Source of the DNA: Scleroderma bovista
Lineage: Eukaryota; Basidiomycota; Agaricomycetes; Boletales; Sclerodermataceae
Assembly: GCA_037178675.1 (NCBI GenBank)
Contig: JAYMGJ010000301.1
Location: 1-50,377, forward strand
Direction: 5' to 3'
Length of the DNA stretch: 50,377 bases
Within the stretch, counting starts at the first letter, position 1. Every line of letters begins with the position of its first letter. The position numbers and the translations under genes were made by a program. The notes under the pieces were generated by a model. That model had not been told where the DNA came from, did no database searches, and saw nothing but the letters and a program-made list of their open reading frames with translations. This document shows positions 11,435 through 21,699 of this stretch, piece after piece.

Positions 11435-14400
11435 ATGTCTGCTCCCAGTACCTCAGCCTCCATGGCTGGAAAATCCTCGAAGTCTGCAACCACACTTTCT
11501 ACAGTGTCAAACAAGGCCACATCTGGCTCAAGTCGTTTATACGACATTCCCTCTCTTGACAACGACGGGACAAATTTTCACATGTGGAAATTTTGTGTCC
11601 AAATGGTCCTAGGTGTCCAACACCTTTGGTCAGTCATTAGCAGAGAAGATCCGAAACTGGATGCAGCCACACAGCCAGACAAATTTGAGGAATGGCTCGC
11701 GAAGGACAAAGAGGCTCATGCCCAACTAACGCTCACACTGAAGGACGAACCCCTCAGCGGAGTCCTTTATTCCACGACATCCGCCGAAGTCTGAAAAAAG
11801 CTCAGTGAGCGATATGAAGGCCGCAGGAAACAATCTATTGTGTACCTTATAAGCGAACTTTTTTGGAGCACACTCTCAGACAACACTGCCATGGAATCCC
11901 AGTTGAATCTGATGCGGCAAAAGGCTAATGTCTTAAAAACCATTGGCCAGCCACTTGATGACTCGCTCGTAGCCATAGCTATGGTAATATCCCTCCCAAC
12001 ATCCTATTCGACCCTCCGCACCATTTTAATGGCTGCGGATGACAAACTCACGACAGACATGGTTATAAACCAAGTTCTCATCGAAGAGAGGTCACGGAAA
12101 TCGCCTGGGCAGACGGCCCTTAGTGTGAAGGCGACGAGCCACACAAAGGGCAAGGGAAAAGCCAAATCTGGTAAAAAGGGTCAGAAGAAGAAGGGCACCT
12201 GTACCTACTGCTCGAAGGATGGCCATATGGAAGACGTCTGCTATAAGAAAAAGCACGACATAGCCACAAAGGATGGAACAGACAAGTCAAAAGAAAAGCC
12301 TAAGGAGGAAAAGACTGAGTTAGCGGCTTGTGTCACACAGGTGGACGGAAACTCACCCCTGCCTCTCCATCTGTTTGTTGCTCGAAACCAGACAGACAAG
12401 GCCACTGCTTGTGACTGGATCATAGATTCAGGCACATCAGCCCACATGTCGTGCCAGTGCAAGTGGTTCACGACATATCATCGGCTTGTACCACCCCAAT
12501 CCGTCACTGTTGGAAACGGAATGTCTATCCCTGCAGTGGGTATAGGACGCATCCACGTCAACCTTAAATTGGATGGTGGGCACACAGCGACCACCGTCAT
12601 ACGTGATGTCTACTATGTGCCCAATCTTGATGGAAATCTCCTTTCCATCTCATATTTAGCTGAATTCAATCTTGAAGTTACTTTCGGCTGCGACTCTTGT
12701 CAAATCCTAGATGGAAATCAAGTGGTGGGCAAAGGCTACAAACGGAACTCACTGTACTTGCTAGCTGCAACACCTTCTCTCGAAGACCAAACAGCCTACA
12801 TAGTTCATGGTCCTTCGTCTTCCCTCAACCCTGAGCTCCCTCTTACAGCTCTCACGTCTCAAAAGACATCGTCGGAAGCCAACTTTGATGTCTGGCACCA
12901 ACGACTTGGACATGTAAATGTTCAATCAATTTTGAAATTGCTAAAGAAAGGAATGGTCGACAGAATAGTCATCAGTGACTCGAAGGAACCGCATGAAGAC
13001 CAGTGCATACCTTGTCTTGAAGGCAAACAGCATCACACTGTGATTCCCTCCAAATCCAATGTCAAAAGTCCAAGGGTACTACACAGAATGTACTCGGACG
13101 TCTGTGGACCCATGGAAATGACAGCGCAAAAGGGCTACCGTTATTTTGTGACCTTCATCGACGGCTACTCACACCATCTTGTCGTCAAGTTAATAAAGTT
13201 TAAAAATGAAGTGCCAAAGCTTACCAAGGAGTACCTCGAGTGAGCGGAGGCAGAGATGGGCGAACGTGCGAATTATTTTCACAGCGATGGAAATGACGAA
13301 CACGTACACACCACAGGAGAATGGAGTTTCTGAGTGGATGAACCACACTTTGGTCAAAATGGCTCGTGCAATGCTCAGCGACGCTGGATTGCCCAACGCA
13401 TTCTGGGGGGACACGATCCTCTACACTACGCATGTCCTAAATCGCGTCCCTACCCACGCTATCGCCAAGAATCTAACGCCGCACAAAGCGTTCACTGGAA
13501 ACAGGCCGTCAGTCACACACTTGAGAATTTTTGGGTGTAAAGTGCACGTCCATGTACCTGACGAAAAATGTCGCAAACTCAACACTAAGTCCGTTGAATG
13601 CACCTTCTTGGGCTTTGCAGAAAGTTGGAAGGCCTATGTGTGCATGCACCGTGCGAGTGGCCGCATTTTTGAGTCCAGGGACGTTGTCTTCGATGAGGGG
13701 AGTGCCAACGCCCCCTCCCGTGTTAAGATCAACAATCAGTACCTAAACGTTGAAGAAATGAAACGGTCAGCATCTGGAACAACTCCTGAAGCCATACAAA
13801 CAAGCCCATACTCACCTGTTGGGGATGGGGAGACAGCCAGTGCCAACGAGGACTCGGATGGCAAATCCATCGACGGGACACCTTCAGAAAGGGTCAGTGA
13901 TATCGAAAATGCATTGATACACGCACCCGTTTCATCCGATCCTGCTGGATTGTCTCCAGATGGTGTTTTGAGCCGCCAAATTGCTAGAGTTGAAGTTCCT
14001 GTTGAACAGCAAGTCAGTAGGGGCCAACAACAAGGTAAATGTCTTGAATGTACCTCTGATGGATGCTCAGGCCATCTGTTCGCTCCACCATCGCCGTATC
14101 TGGTTCCTATCCCCGCTCCAGCAGTGAGAAGGTCTTCTCACGCCCAGAAAGCGCCGATCCGCGACGACGATCAGCATTTCTTCGTCAACGCCTATGACAG
14201 GACCACCCTAGAAGAGGAAATTCAACTTAGCGATGGTGGAACGGATGACTTACCACGTCACATTGAGGGTGTTGACAACAGAGGAGAGACAGATGCATGC
14301 GCAGATATGGTGGACTGTGACAAGTCACACCGTGACACACTCACACAAAGTGCTCGCCGCGCTGCCACCGCAACGCCTCTGGACAGCGAACCACTCACTT

Positions 14401-15302
14401 ACAGCGATGCCATTGGTCGTCCAGACACCGATCTATGGCTGGACGCCATGGGAGTCGAACTAAATATGTTTAAAGAGATCGGCCTGTACCAGGAAGTCGA
14501 AGCACCACCCGATTGCAAGATAATCGACTCAAAATGGGTTTTTAAAATCAAGCGCGGGCCAAACGGTGAAATCGACAAGTACAAGGCTTGTCTCGTTGCG
14601 AAGGGGTACACTCAAATAGAAGGACTTGACTATATGGATACATTCGCGCCCGTCACAAAGTTCACTACTATTCATTCCCTACTTGCACTCGCCACACAGC
14701 ATGATCTCGAAGTACATCAAGTAGACGTCAATTGCCCCGGACAGGCACATTTTGCAGCTTTAAAACAAGTTTACCGCTACCTACGTGGCACAACGGACAC
14801 CCATCTCATTTACAGGAAGACGTCGGAAATGTCCCTACTGGGCTACGTCGATGCGGACTGGGCTGGCGATGTCAATGACCACCGTTCAATTTCTGGCTAC
14901 ACTTTTGTTACAGCTGGAGCAGCTATCAGCTGGTCATCGAAAAAGCAACTGTCCGTCACTCTCTTGAGCATGGAAGCTGGGTATATGGCTGCTGCTGCCG
15001 CTGCGAAGGAAGCCACCTGGCTAAAATTATTATTTTTGAAGATTGAGCCATCACTCATGCGCACGCCCGTCAAGCTATTAATTGACAATCAGTCAGCGAT
15101 GTCTCTCGCAAAAAATGCCACTTTCCATGATCGGACGAAGCACATTGCGATTCGTCACCATTACATCAGGGAGAAGGTAGACGAGGAAGAAATCATTCTG
15201 GAGTACCTTCCGACTGTGGAGCAGGTTGCCGACGTACTCACAAAACCTCTCAGTCAAGAGAAACACATTTGTTTTATAGAAAGTATGGGTTTGATTATTT
15301 AA
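11435..15302 (+). pseudogene. Copia gag-pol polyprotein, broken by stops and deletions
   Basis: Gag starts at ATG 11435. TGA at 11792-11794 (AEV-stop-KKLSERYEG) breaks the frame, which then continues in phase to 13243. Visible parts in order are a CCHC zinc knuckle CTYCSKDGHMEDVC, protease IIDSGTSAHMS with the catalytic DSG, a pre-integrase segment VWHQRLGHVN, and the integrase start MYSDVCGPM. TGA at 13241-13243 follows EYLE. Soon after, HSDG is joined out of frame to EMTNTYTPQENG, so the region after the second integrase Asp is lost. The frame from 13206 on carries the integrase end (ENGVSEW), reverse transcriptase start (SKWVFKIKRG, KGYTQIEGLDY), and then HQVDV fused to PGQAHFAALKQVYRYL. 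The whole palm with the YVDD motif is missing. RNase H is complete in outline (DADWAGD, SMEAGYMAA, IDNQSA). Confidence 0.93.
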
Positions 15303-15326
15303 AAGGACTATCTTGTCGAGTGGGTG

Positions 15327-15571
15327 TGTTGAAATTCCCAGTCCCTACAGTACCATCTTTTCCTTATTCTTAGTATGGATATGCCGAGCATTCCTTACAT
15401 AATCACGGTCATTCTTTATAGGATGTTTTCTTTCGTTTCGTACCTCAGTCTCTGTTTGCACAGAAGTACTGAGGTAAGACTATCCTACACACTCTTTTAC
15501 TATCATACTGACCCATGTAGTCTGTTCTGACTCTTGTCTAGTGTTGAGTTTTGCCAGTTCACCTCACAAAA
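15327..15571 (+). repeat. Right LTR of Copia element
   Basis: A 245-bp LTR matching the left LTR but without the 61-bp duplication. Differences include CCTGG versus CCCAG, GACACG versus GATATG and GTCGAG versus GTTGAG. The hairpin CCTCAGT (15443-15449) with ACTGAGG (15468-15474) and the intron-like stretch (15474-15520) are conserved. The end reads CTCACAAAA before the target duplication AGGCT. Confidence 0.93.
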
Positions 15572-16508
15572 AGGCTGATGTTTGGAAATCACCTTCCATG
15601 TTTGTTGATGAAGTTTGGTACCTAATGATCTCTTGGATGGTGGATTCTGAGGATGGTGATGGACATACCTAAAGGCTTATCCTTGCCACCGACTGCACAG
15701 TCAAGTTTGTCCCACTCAAAAAAACTCCCAACCGCTCTCTTATGTATGTTTATCTTCAGGTCTCGAGCCATTAGCAGTATCTGCATGAAGTCAAGACTGA
15801 CATTTGTGAGTTCCGGAAATTGCTTGTGCACATTGAGGGATGAATAAAGGGCCTTGGCTTTGGTCATGAGCCTCATGTGACTGCACTCTAGGCTTGTGAG
15901 TGCTTCCAGAATGCCAGGGGATGCATTCCCCTTCTCGATGGTTGTCCGAGCAAGTCGTACCACCCTATCGCTGCTGACCAAGTCAGCTTGCAAAGCCAGA
16001 ACAGCATCAAGTTCTTTCTTGAGTTTGGCAGGCACATCTAAGGAAGTTTGTGAGAGAAAAGGGTAGCACTGACAGAAATGAATACTTACATGCGCTGATG
16101 GATAGTTGGGCTGCTTGTTGAGTGTCCCACTGCTTCTGGAGTTCCGTAATGCTCACATCACAGTTGTCAAGGACCTCTTGTGCGGTAGCGCCTTGGTTGT
16201 CTACTCCCTTTTTGAGGCGACACTTAAGCCAGTCTCTAAGGTCATGCCGCATTTCATAACCAATTGCTGCCATGTGACTATCAAGAAACCAGATGCAGTG
16301 CTGCCGCTAGACAACGATCAGCTCACATTTCAGCATGGTAATATGAACTCACAGATGATACACGTTCAATCCCAATAAGTCTGATTAATTGGGACCACAA
16401 TCTTTCAGTACCTTTGCCATCAGACAGTCCCAATCCAGAAGCAAGCTGCCCGATAGCATCTACCTGTGGCTTAGGAATGAAGTAGGTTCATAGAAGGGTG
16501 GGCAATCA

Positions 16509-16790
16509 TGTTGGAGTTATAAACAGACTGTTATGGTATGTTTACCTACTTACATAAGCTTTCATCGCACTAGAGTAGAGTTTCTATTACCATAGTCCCT
16601 CAGTAGCTTGCCAGCATACTGAGGGTGAGTACCACTGAGTACCTTGTCTATTCCTTACTGATACCTTGTAGTTACCTACAGGTATATACTAGTATAATAG
16701 TAGCTTGCCAGCATACTGAGGTTACCTACAGCTTCTCCTTCTCCCTTCTTCAGGCTAGACCTTCCCTGTGCAGACCACCACCTTTCTATA
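16509..16790 (+). mobile_element. Solo LTR inserted in KDZ remnant (target duplication AATCA)
   Basis: This 282-bp insertion begins TGTTGGAGTT and is bounded by AATCA at 16504-16508 and 16791-16795. Removing it restores the KDZ reading across RSVGD and CPPFYEPTYF, which fixes both edges. It carries CCTCAGTA (16598-16605) and TACTGAGG (16617-16624) arms. These are followed at once by GTGAGT and an intron-like stretch ending CCTACAG (16625-16681), and then a second AGTAGCTTGCCAGCATACTGAGG. It shares this layout, but little other sequence, with the Copia LTRs and the copy at 20873. The 3' end TTTCTATA is not the usual CA. Confidence 0.85.
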
Positions 16791-17152
16791 AATCACCCAC
16801 AGAGCGGCAATGCTGGTGATGAAAGTTACCATCTGTTGCGACATGAATATCACTGCCTTTGTCCAGCAGTCGCCTGAACAAGGTGCCACCGAAGCATGCT
16901 GGACAGTGTTGGACAAGTATTTCAGCACAAGAACCTCAGGAGAGGGACTCCTGTTGCAAAGCGGGGGATGATGCAGTGGGTGAAGGGTCTACAGATTCTT
17001 TGAATGTTGGCTTGACAAGTAACTGAGATTGCTGAATGATTCCATCAACCTGCTTCTCCACTTCAACCTGCAGGATACTGTACCACTGTGTAGCCTGACT
17101 CAGCCCGCACCAGAACGGATCTTTCATGGTGATGCCCTTGTGTATTTAACAG

Positions 17153-17162
17153 TCAGAGATGG
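17153..17162. other. KDZ intron between exons 2 and 3 (17137-17185), part shown
   Basis: The intron at 17137-17185 is GTAAGTTGC...CACAAG, with CTGAC near the 3' end. Its conserved splice signals show that the KDZ copy was a spliced gene before decay and is not a processed copy. Similar clean introns lie at 17416-17467, and between the GIERVSS and HCIWFLD exons. Confidence 0.7.
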
Positions 17163-18083
17163 AAGAGATGAAGAATGCAACTTACTTTGTGATTTGTCAC
17201 ACAAAAACCTCGCCATGTGTAATATGTGCTGAGAGCAGCAGCGAGTGCATGAGTTGCATCACATGAACACTCGAAAAGTGCACGACACAAAGAAAGAAGC
17301 TCAATGGAGATGGCCATCCATGGCTGTGATGGCACAGTGGGAAATAAACCATGGGCAACGAGCGTGCGAGGGAGGGTGGAACATGGACAACTGAGGGCAT
17401 TTATAGACACAATGCCTAAGGTGCTGGGTTAGTGAATGGGGAAATGGCTGGAGGTTACATTCCTTACAATCAAAAAACAAACATAAAATTTCAGTTGATT
17501 TTCGCTCTTGGCAACCCGATGAACAGGAAGAGAGCAGAGAACCCAGTGCCGATAATGGTTGGCCAAGTGTGGATGCTGTGTACTTGAAAAAAGGGTTGAT
17601 GAGGGTTGGTATAAGTGCTTTCCAGCTGGCACACATGGAAATCGACCTAGCAGTAGGGCAGACAGTGTGAACACACTCTGTGGAGACAGAGCATGATTCA
17701 TCCTCAGCATCAATTGTAAATGACACATCATCCAGCTCCATTGGCAGTGCCTCTGGTGGTTCTTCTAACTCATGGATGGGAGAAGCAGCCCAGTCGATAG
17801 TACTTGGCGATGGTTTGGTGTCTGAAGGTTGAGGAGTAAGTAAGTCATTGAGTTCGTTGAGAAGTTTCTGCTGTTTAGAGCCATTTCCGGGAACTGGTAT
17901 GGCCATACATCTCTTCTTCTTGTCCTGTGGCTTTTGAGGGCTAGTAAAGTGCTGGCCCAGCCCCTTGGTCATGATAGCTTGGGACGAACGAGTAGCACGG
18001 GCTACTGACATCATAGTATAAGAGAATGTGAAGGAAAGAACAGAGGGCATGAGAACTTATCTGAAATCAATGACAAGAGGTAC

Positions 18084-18360
18084 TTACTGGTGATGAGGCT
18101 CTGGGGGATCGTGGTAATTGTCATCATAGTTGATGTGCCACTGGTTGCAGTGATGATGTTGGCCATCGTCAATGTCAACGAATTGGCAGAATGGTGCAGT
18201 TGTCGTCATCATTGTGCTGGCTGGTGACAGTCGCCATCGTAGTGCTAGTTGCACAGTGCTGATGGTAGTGGCCACTGTCACTGTCGTCATGCTGGCTGCA
18301 CAGATGAGGTGCAGTGGTAATCGCGGTCATCATCATCTTTCACTGGCTAGATGGTAATGG
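18084..18360. repeat. GTCATC/GATGGT-like trinucleotide-rich stretch
   Basis: An imperfect low-complexity region dominated by ATC/GTC/GTG words, upstream of the KDZ start. It produces short open frames in both directions that I do not regard as genes. Similar simple-sequence DNA (CAA and CAC runs) lies at 20400-20700. Confidence 0.6.
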
Positions 18361-18850
18361 ATGTTGGCCATTCATGTTGTGACTCATCAGGCTGACTACA
18401 ACAATGCACCTTTAGGCAGGCTTGGCTCCGATGCACATCAGGAATTTGACAGTTTCCTTTTTCATCCTTATTTATACTTTTTGTGCCAAATAAGCACAAA
18501 AAAGTTTGCCATCGCTAAAGTAGAAAAAGTACGAAACAAGCTAACCCTTCCTCTTGTCTAAACTTTTTCCCCACTTTTCCATCCTTGCAAATTTGAATTC
18601 TTGCTTTTTTCACCCTTGCACACATCTCAAAAAGTTGACCAAGCGACACAATTTATTTACCATGCCAGTAGATATAAGTGAAACAAGTATGATAAGCCAA
18701 TAAGGCGGGAAAGTGTGATAAGGAGAACCAGCTTGAAATGAACACAAAAGCAGCAGCGACACAAATGATATGGTTATGGGCGAAATGATTACCAGCAAAG
18801 CAGCAAATGACATGGGCAAAACGGCAAACAGTGAGTCCGAGGAGCAGATT
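18361..18850. other. No gene seen
   Basis: AT-rich sequence between the KDZ start and the next minus-strand frame. Nothing recognisable apart from short open frames without motifs. Confidence 0.5.
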
Positions 18851-19726
18851 CTATAAAGAACAATTAGGAACACCAACGAGTAAACTTAGATAAAAAAGTT
18901 GAAGGAGACACAGTAATTGAAAATCAAACAGGATCTCACAGAGGAAGGAGCATGGGTTGGCAGCACCAGCAGGCTCATTGACATCAGCCTCACTATTCCT
19001 GGTGCTCTTGGTGCCAGTGGGCTTGAATGCTTGTGTGGCCGTAAACGTAGCTTGCACAAATGCCTGACCTCTTTTGTGGATCGACTCTTGGTATGCTGCA
19101 GTGTCACTGTTCCAATTCACTGCCAAGAACTGAAAGGCCAACGACGTTACACGGCCTGTTGCTTTGTTAAGCACCTTTGGCAGTTTGACCTTCATTTTCC
19201 CATCAGCGTTGTTTGCCATGTCTTCGAGAACCTGTTCCACATCTATTGTACCATCTACTATGAGCCTGATGGCACGCTCCAACTGCCGGCGGTTGATCAG
19301 TATGGAGAAGTGAAATAAAGTTGAACTTACTGCTGCTGATGCCATCGCAATGACGCCCTTGCCATTCTTGCCAGCAGCCATTGCTTGTGTGTCCCATCCT
19401 GGCACGTCCACACATGCCACAATGCTGCTGAGGTGAGCCATTGCAATGAGCTCGAGGAGGAATGTTGAACGGTATAGGCCCTCAGCGTTGACCAAATTCG
19501 GGTCCTCCCGCAGGAATCGATATTCGGACTTGAGGAACTTGGCCACCTCTGTATAGTCCGCATGTGGGGGAAACGCACCTTCTGAGATGAGGACGGTGGC
19601 AGTTATCTTGGAGAAATTATTGGCTGTTAAATAGTGAGCGTGTGTCACAGGCCAGGTCGGTGATGACTCTGTATAGTCCATGTGTGGGGGAAATGCGCCT
19701 TCTGAGACGAAGAGGGCGGCAGGCAT
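18851..19726 (-). pseudogene. 5'-truncated unrecognised basidiomycete-type protein
   Basis: An open frame of 291 codons containing a likely 48-nt in-frame intron: AGCAGCA before GTAAGTTC...CGGCAG, then TTGGAGCG. After splicing, the product reads YTEVAKFLKSEYRFL, VNAEGLYRSTFLLELIAMAHL, then LERAIRLIVDGTIDVEQVLEDM and KVKLPKVLNKATGRVTS. These are charged helical segments like uncharacterised proteins linked to repeat-rich basidiomycete DNA. I cannot name the family; the general pattern recalls DUF6532 but I do not claim it. The N-terminus is abnormal, because the segment SEGAFPPHxDYTE occurs twice and lies next to tandem repeats, so the true start is probably lost. The end after NPCSFLCEILFDF may also be intronic. 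Confidence 0.5.
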
Positions 19727-19794
19727 GGGGGGTGTGGGTGACGCAGGAGGCGAGTGACGCAGAGGAAGAGGAGGTGGGTGAAGCAGAGGTGGGT

Positions 19795-20160
19795 GTCAGG
19801 TTGCCGCGAGACAGACACTGCGGATGTGCTTACCCTCCAGATGCGAGTGGGAGGGATAAGACTGCGCCCAAAAGCCATCAGATACAATTGGGGGGGATAG
19901 AACTCCAGGCAAGCGAAGAGGGGGGCAACAAACTTGAGAATGGGTCAGGTTGCCGTGAAACGGATGCTGCAGATGTGCTTACCCTTTAGATGCGAGTGGG
20001 AGGGATAAGACTGTGCGCCCAAAAGCCATCAGATACGATCGGGGGGAATAGAACTCCAGGCAAGTGAAGTGGGGGGCGACAAACTTAAGAATGAGTCAGG
20101 TTGCCGCGAAATGGACACTGCGGATGTGCTTACCCTTCAGATGTGAGTGGGAGGGATAAG
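19795..20160. repeat. 149-151 bp tandem repeat, about 2.5 copies
   Basis: Units start with GTCAGGTTGCCGCGA at 19795, 19944 and 20095; the third stops at GGGATAAG near 20160. Copies are about 90 percent alike by eye. Each contains CCAAAAGCCATCAGATAC and a G-run followed by ATAGAACTCCAGGCAA. A further degenerate duplication involving GTTAAATA...GTCACAG links 19623 and 20200. Confidence 0.9.
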
Positions 20161-20299
20161 AAGGCTGCCAGTGAGCCCTGTACACACTTTCTTGTCCGTT
20201 AAATAACGATCATGAGTCACAGCCCAGGTTTAGCGTGATATTTCCTGCGGTGGAGAGCATATGAGAGAAAATATGAAACGGAAATGGCGGCAGCTCCAA

Positions 20300-20720
20300 G
20301 CAAACGAAGAGTGGGTTGTGTGAGGGCGTCTCCCAGGGACTTAGCAAAATTTTGGTTGCAGTGTGATTATATCAGCAGATCCCAAACAGTGTGCAACACC
20401 AATGCGGCAATGGCGTCCACTGTGACTGGCACAACCATGACCACGATGACTGTTAATGCACAACCAACACGATGGCCACGACCACAACGTCAACGAGTTG
20501 TTGTCATCAGCAATGACGGCGGCGGCGATCAACTGACCATCACCGCTGACGGTGACAACAACAACAACAACAACACATGACAACGACAACAACTGTCGCT
20601 GCCATGACGCCAATAGTACGACGAGTTCCAATGTTGATGATGGTGTCGATGGTGACGACCAGCCCACCACCACCACCACCGACGACGACGGCAATAGAAT
20701 ACCAACTGTATTCAACTTAG
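20300..20720. repeat. Simple-sequence region (CAA and CAC runs)
   Basis: Includes an ACAACAACAACAAC run near 20552-20578 and CACCACCACCACC followed by GACGACGAC near 20661-20690. The open frames crossing it owe their length to the triplet repeats. Confidence 0.7.
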
Positions 20721-20872
20721 TCTACTTATTTTCCTTATTTTCCTTAATGCAATGCTCCTTGTTTGTCTTTTTTGACTTAAGCAACTTGTAGTTTTCCAGA
20801 GTTGCGGAAAAGTACAAAAAGGGTAATAAAGTGTGATTAAGTAACCTGTCAAATTCCTGATGCATTTGGTAT

Positions 20873-21183
20873 TGTTGTAAATTAACCAGCACGCATTACT
20901 AGGTACTTAGGCGCGTGACCACACAGCTTACATAAGCCTTCCTAGCGTACATACACAGTAGTATTTTCCTATTAGTCCCTCAGTAGCTTGAACATCTACT
21001 GAGGGTAAGTAGTCCATTACACACTCATTTCTATACTTACTCACTTGTAGTAGTCACTACAGGTACTACTTTAATACAGTAGCTTGAACATCTACTGAGG
21101 TCACTACAGGGTTACCAACTTCCTTTCTACAGCTTCTGTCCCTTAGGTCCACTGCAGCAACCCCCAACACACTTTTTCCAAGA
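20873..21183 (+). mobile_element. Second solo LTR with the same hairpin-intron layout
   Basis: Starts TGTTGTAAATTAACC. A possible 5-bp duplication GGTAT lies at 20868-20872 and 21184-21188, although chance is not excluded. It contains CCTCAGTA (20978-20985) and TACTGAGG (20997-21004), then GTAAGT and an intron-like stretch to CACTACAG (21005-21062), and again AGTAGCTTGAACATCTACTGAGG. Outside these landmarks it is strongly diverged from 16509-16790. The 3' limit is the least certain part. Confidence 0.65.
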
Positions 21184-21378
21184 GGTATGCACGGTGCACA
21201 CCACGTGTACAACATATTCAGTGAGATGCCATGAAGGCCAAGAGAGTAGAGGAGTGTCCACGACCAGGTGAGATGCACAAGCGCAAGGTGTGGCCAGATC
21301 TGAAAAAAGATGTGAATACATACAGTCCATCTGTGCAGGTTGTGAGTTCCAGAACGACACACCTCATTCAGATGCCCT

Positions 21379-21690
21379 TCAGTGAGCACCTCCACAGTGC
21401 CAATTTAGCAGGCAGCTATGACACCTGCCTGAGCCTTTTTCCTGATGGGGAGTAACCAACACTGCACCCTTCCATTGCACACAAGGCAAGTCGGTAGCAG
21501 CACAACCGCCCTCTGTGAGCATGAGCCCTTGGAGCATGGATAAGTGCTCTTCCTTGTAACTGCCGTTCCGAACATGTTTCAGGAGATCCACCCATTCAGG
21601 GTCTGTTGCTGCATGTGGGTTGACTTCGGGACAGCACCTAGTGTATGCAGCATGGACACATTTTGGCGCTTTGGAGTGATGGATGTGCAC
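21379..21690 (-). pseudogene. Pif1-like helicase fragment
   Basis: A 103-codon frame whose middle reads DPEWVDLLKHVRNGSYKEEHL, followed by AVLVTPH. This matches the region between the core motifs of the Pif1-type helicases that are multiplied in basidiomycete mobile DNA, as I remember the family. No Walker A (GxxGxGKS) or other helicase motif is left in the neighbourhood, and the frame before and after is disrupted. It is a scrap of a repeat-borne gene. Confidence 0.55.
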
Positions 21691-21699
21691 TGGATCTTA

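Larger units (their letters stand above)
11071..15571 (+). mobile_element. Ty1/Copia LTR retrotransposon, internally deleted
   Basis: A full-length insertion bounded by direct LTRs (11071-11376 and 15327-15571) and a 5-bp duplication AGGCT, inside the minus-strand KDZ remnant. Domain order gag, protease, integrase, reverse transcriptase, RNase H identifies the Copia (Pseudoviridae) type. The LTRs differ by a 61-bp duplication in the left copy and about five substitutions in 245 aligned bases, so the insertion is fairly young but not new. The coding part has in-frame stops and two internal deletions and cannot encode a working polyprotein; see the gag-pol entry. Confidence 0.95.
10106..18050 (-). 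pseudogene. KDZ (Kyakuja-Dileera-Zisupton) transposase gene, nested and inactivated
   Basis: KDZ transposases are DDE-type DNA transposases abundant in Agaricomycetes. The gene reads on the minus strand from about 18011 (MSVARATRSSQAIMTKG). Exon 1 (to 17468), exon 2 (17415-17186, CPCSTLPRTLVAHGLFPT) and exon 3 (from 17136, [39 protein letters not shown]) form the cysteine-rich N-terminal part. A solo LTR (16509-16790) interrupts it. PKPQVDAIG is then joined directly to GLGLSDGKGTERLWSQL, so the core between them, including the first catalytic acids, is deleted; the GTERLWS glutamate motif remains. Exons at 16278-16090 and 16030-15668 follow (GSFFEWDKLDCAVGG), then GTKLHQQTWKVISKHQP. A Copia element splits the next codon pair, and ALTAALHKYNNYCEQL resumes at 11065. 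A 78-nt duplication (LMQDVWI twice) and several stops follow, and the tail runs to about 10106-10160. Confidence 0.9.

Noticed and set aside
21379..21690. A Helitron
   Set aside because: Only a small Pif1-like scrap is present; no Rep domain, no CTRR hairpin end and no helicase motifs were found.
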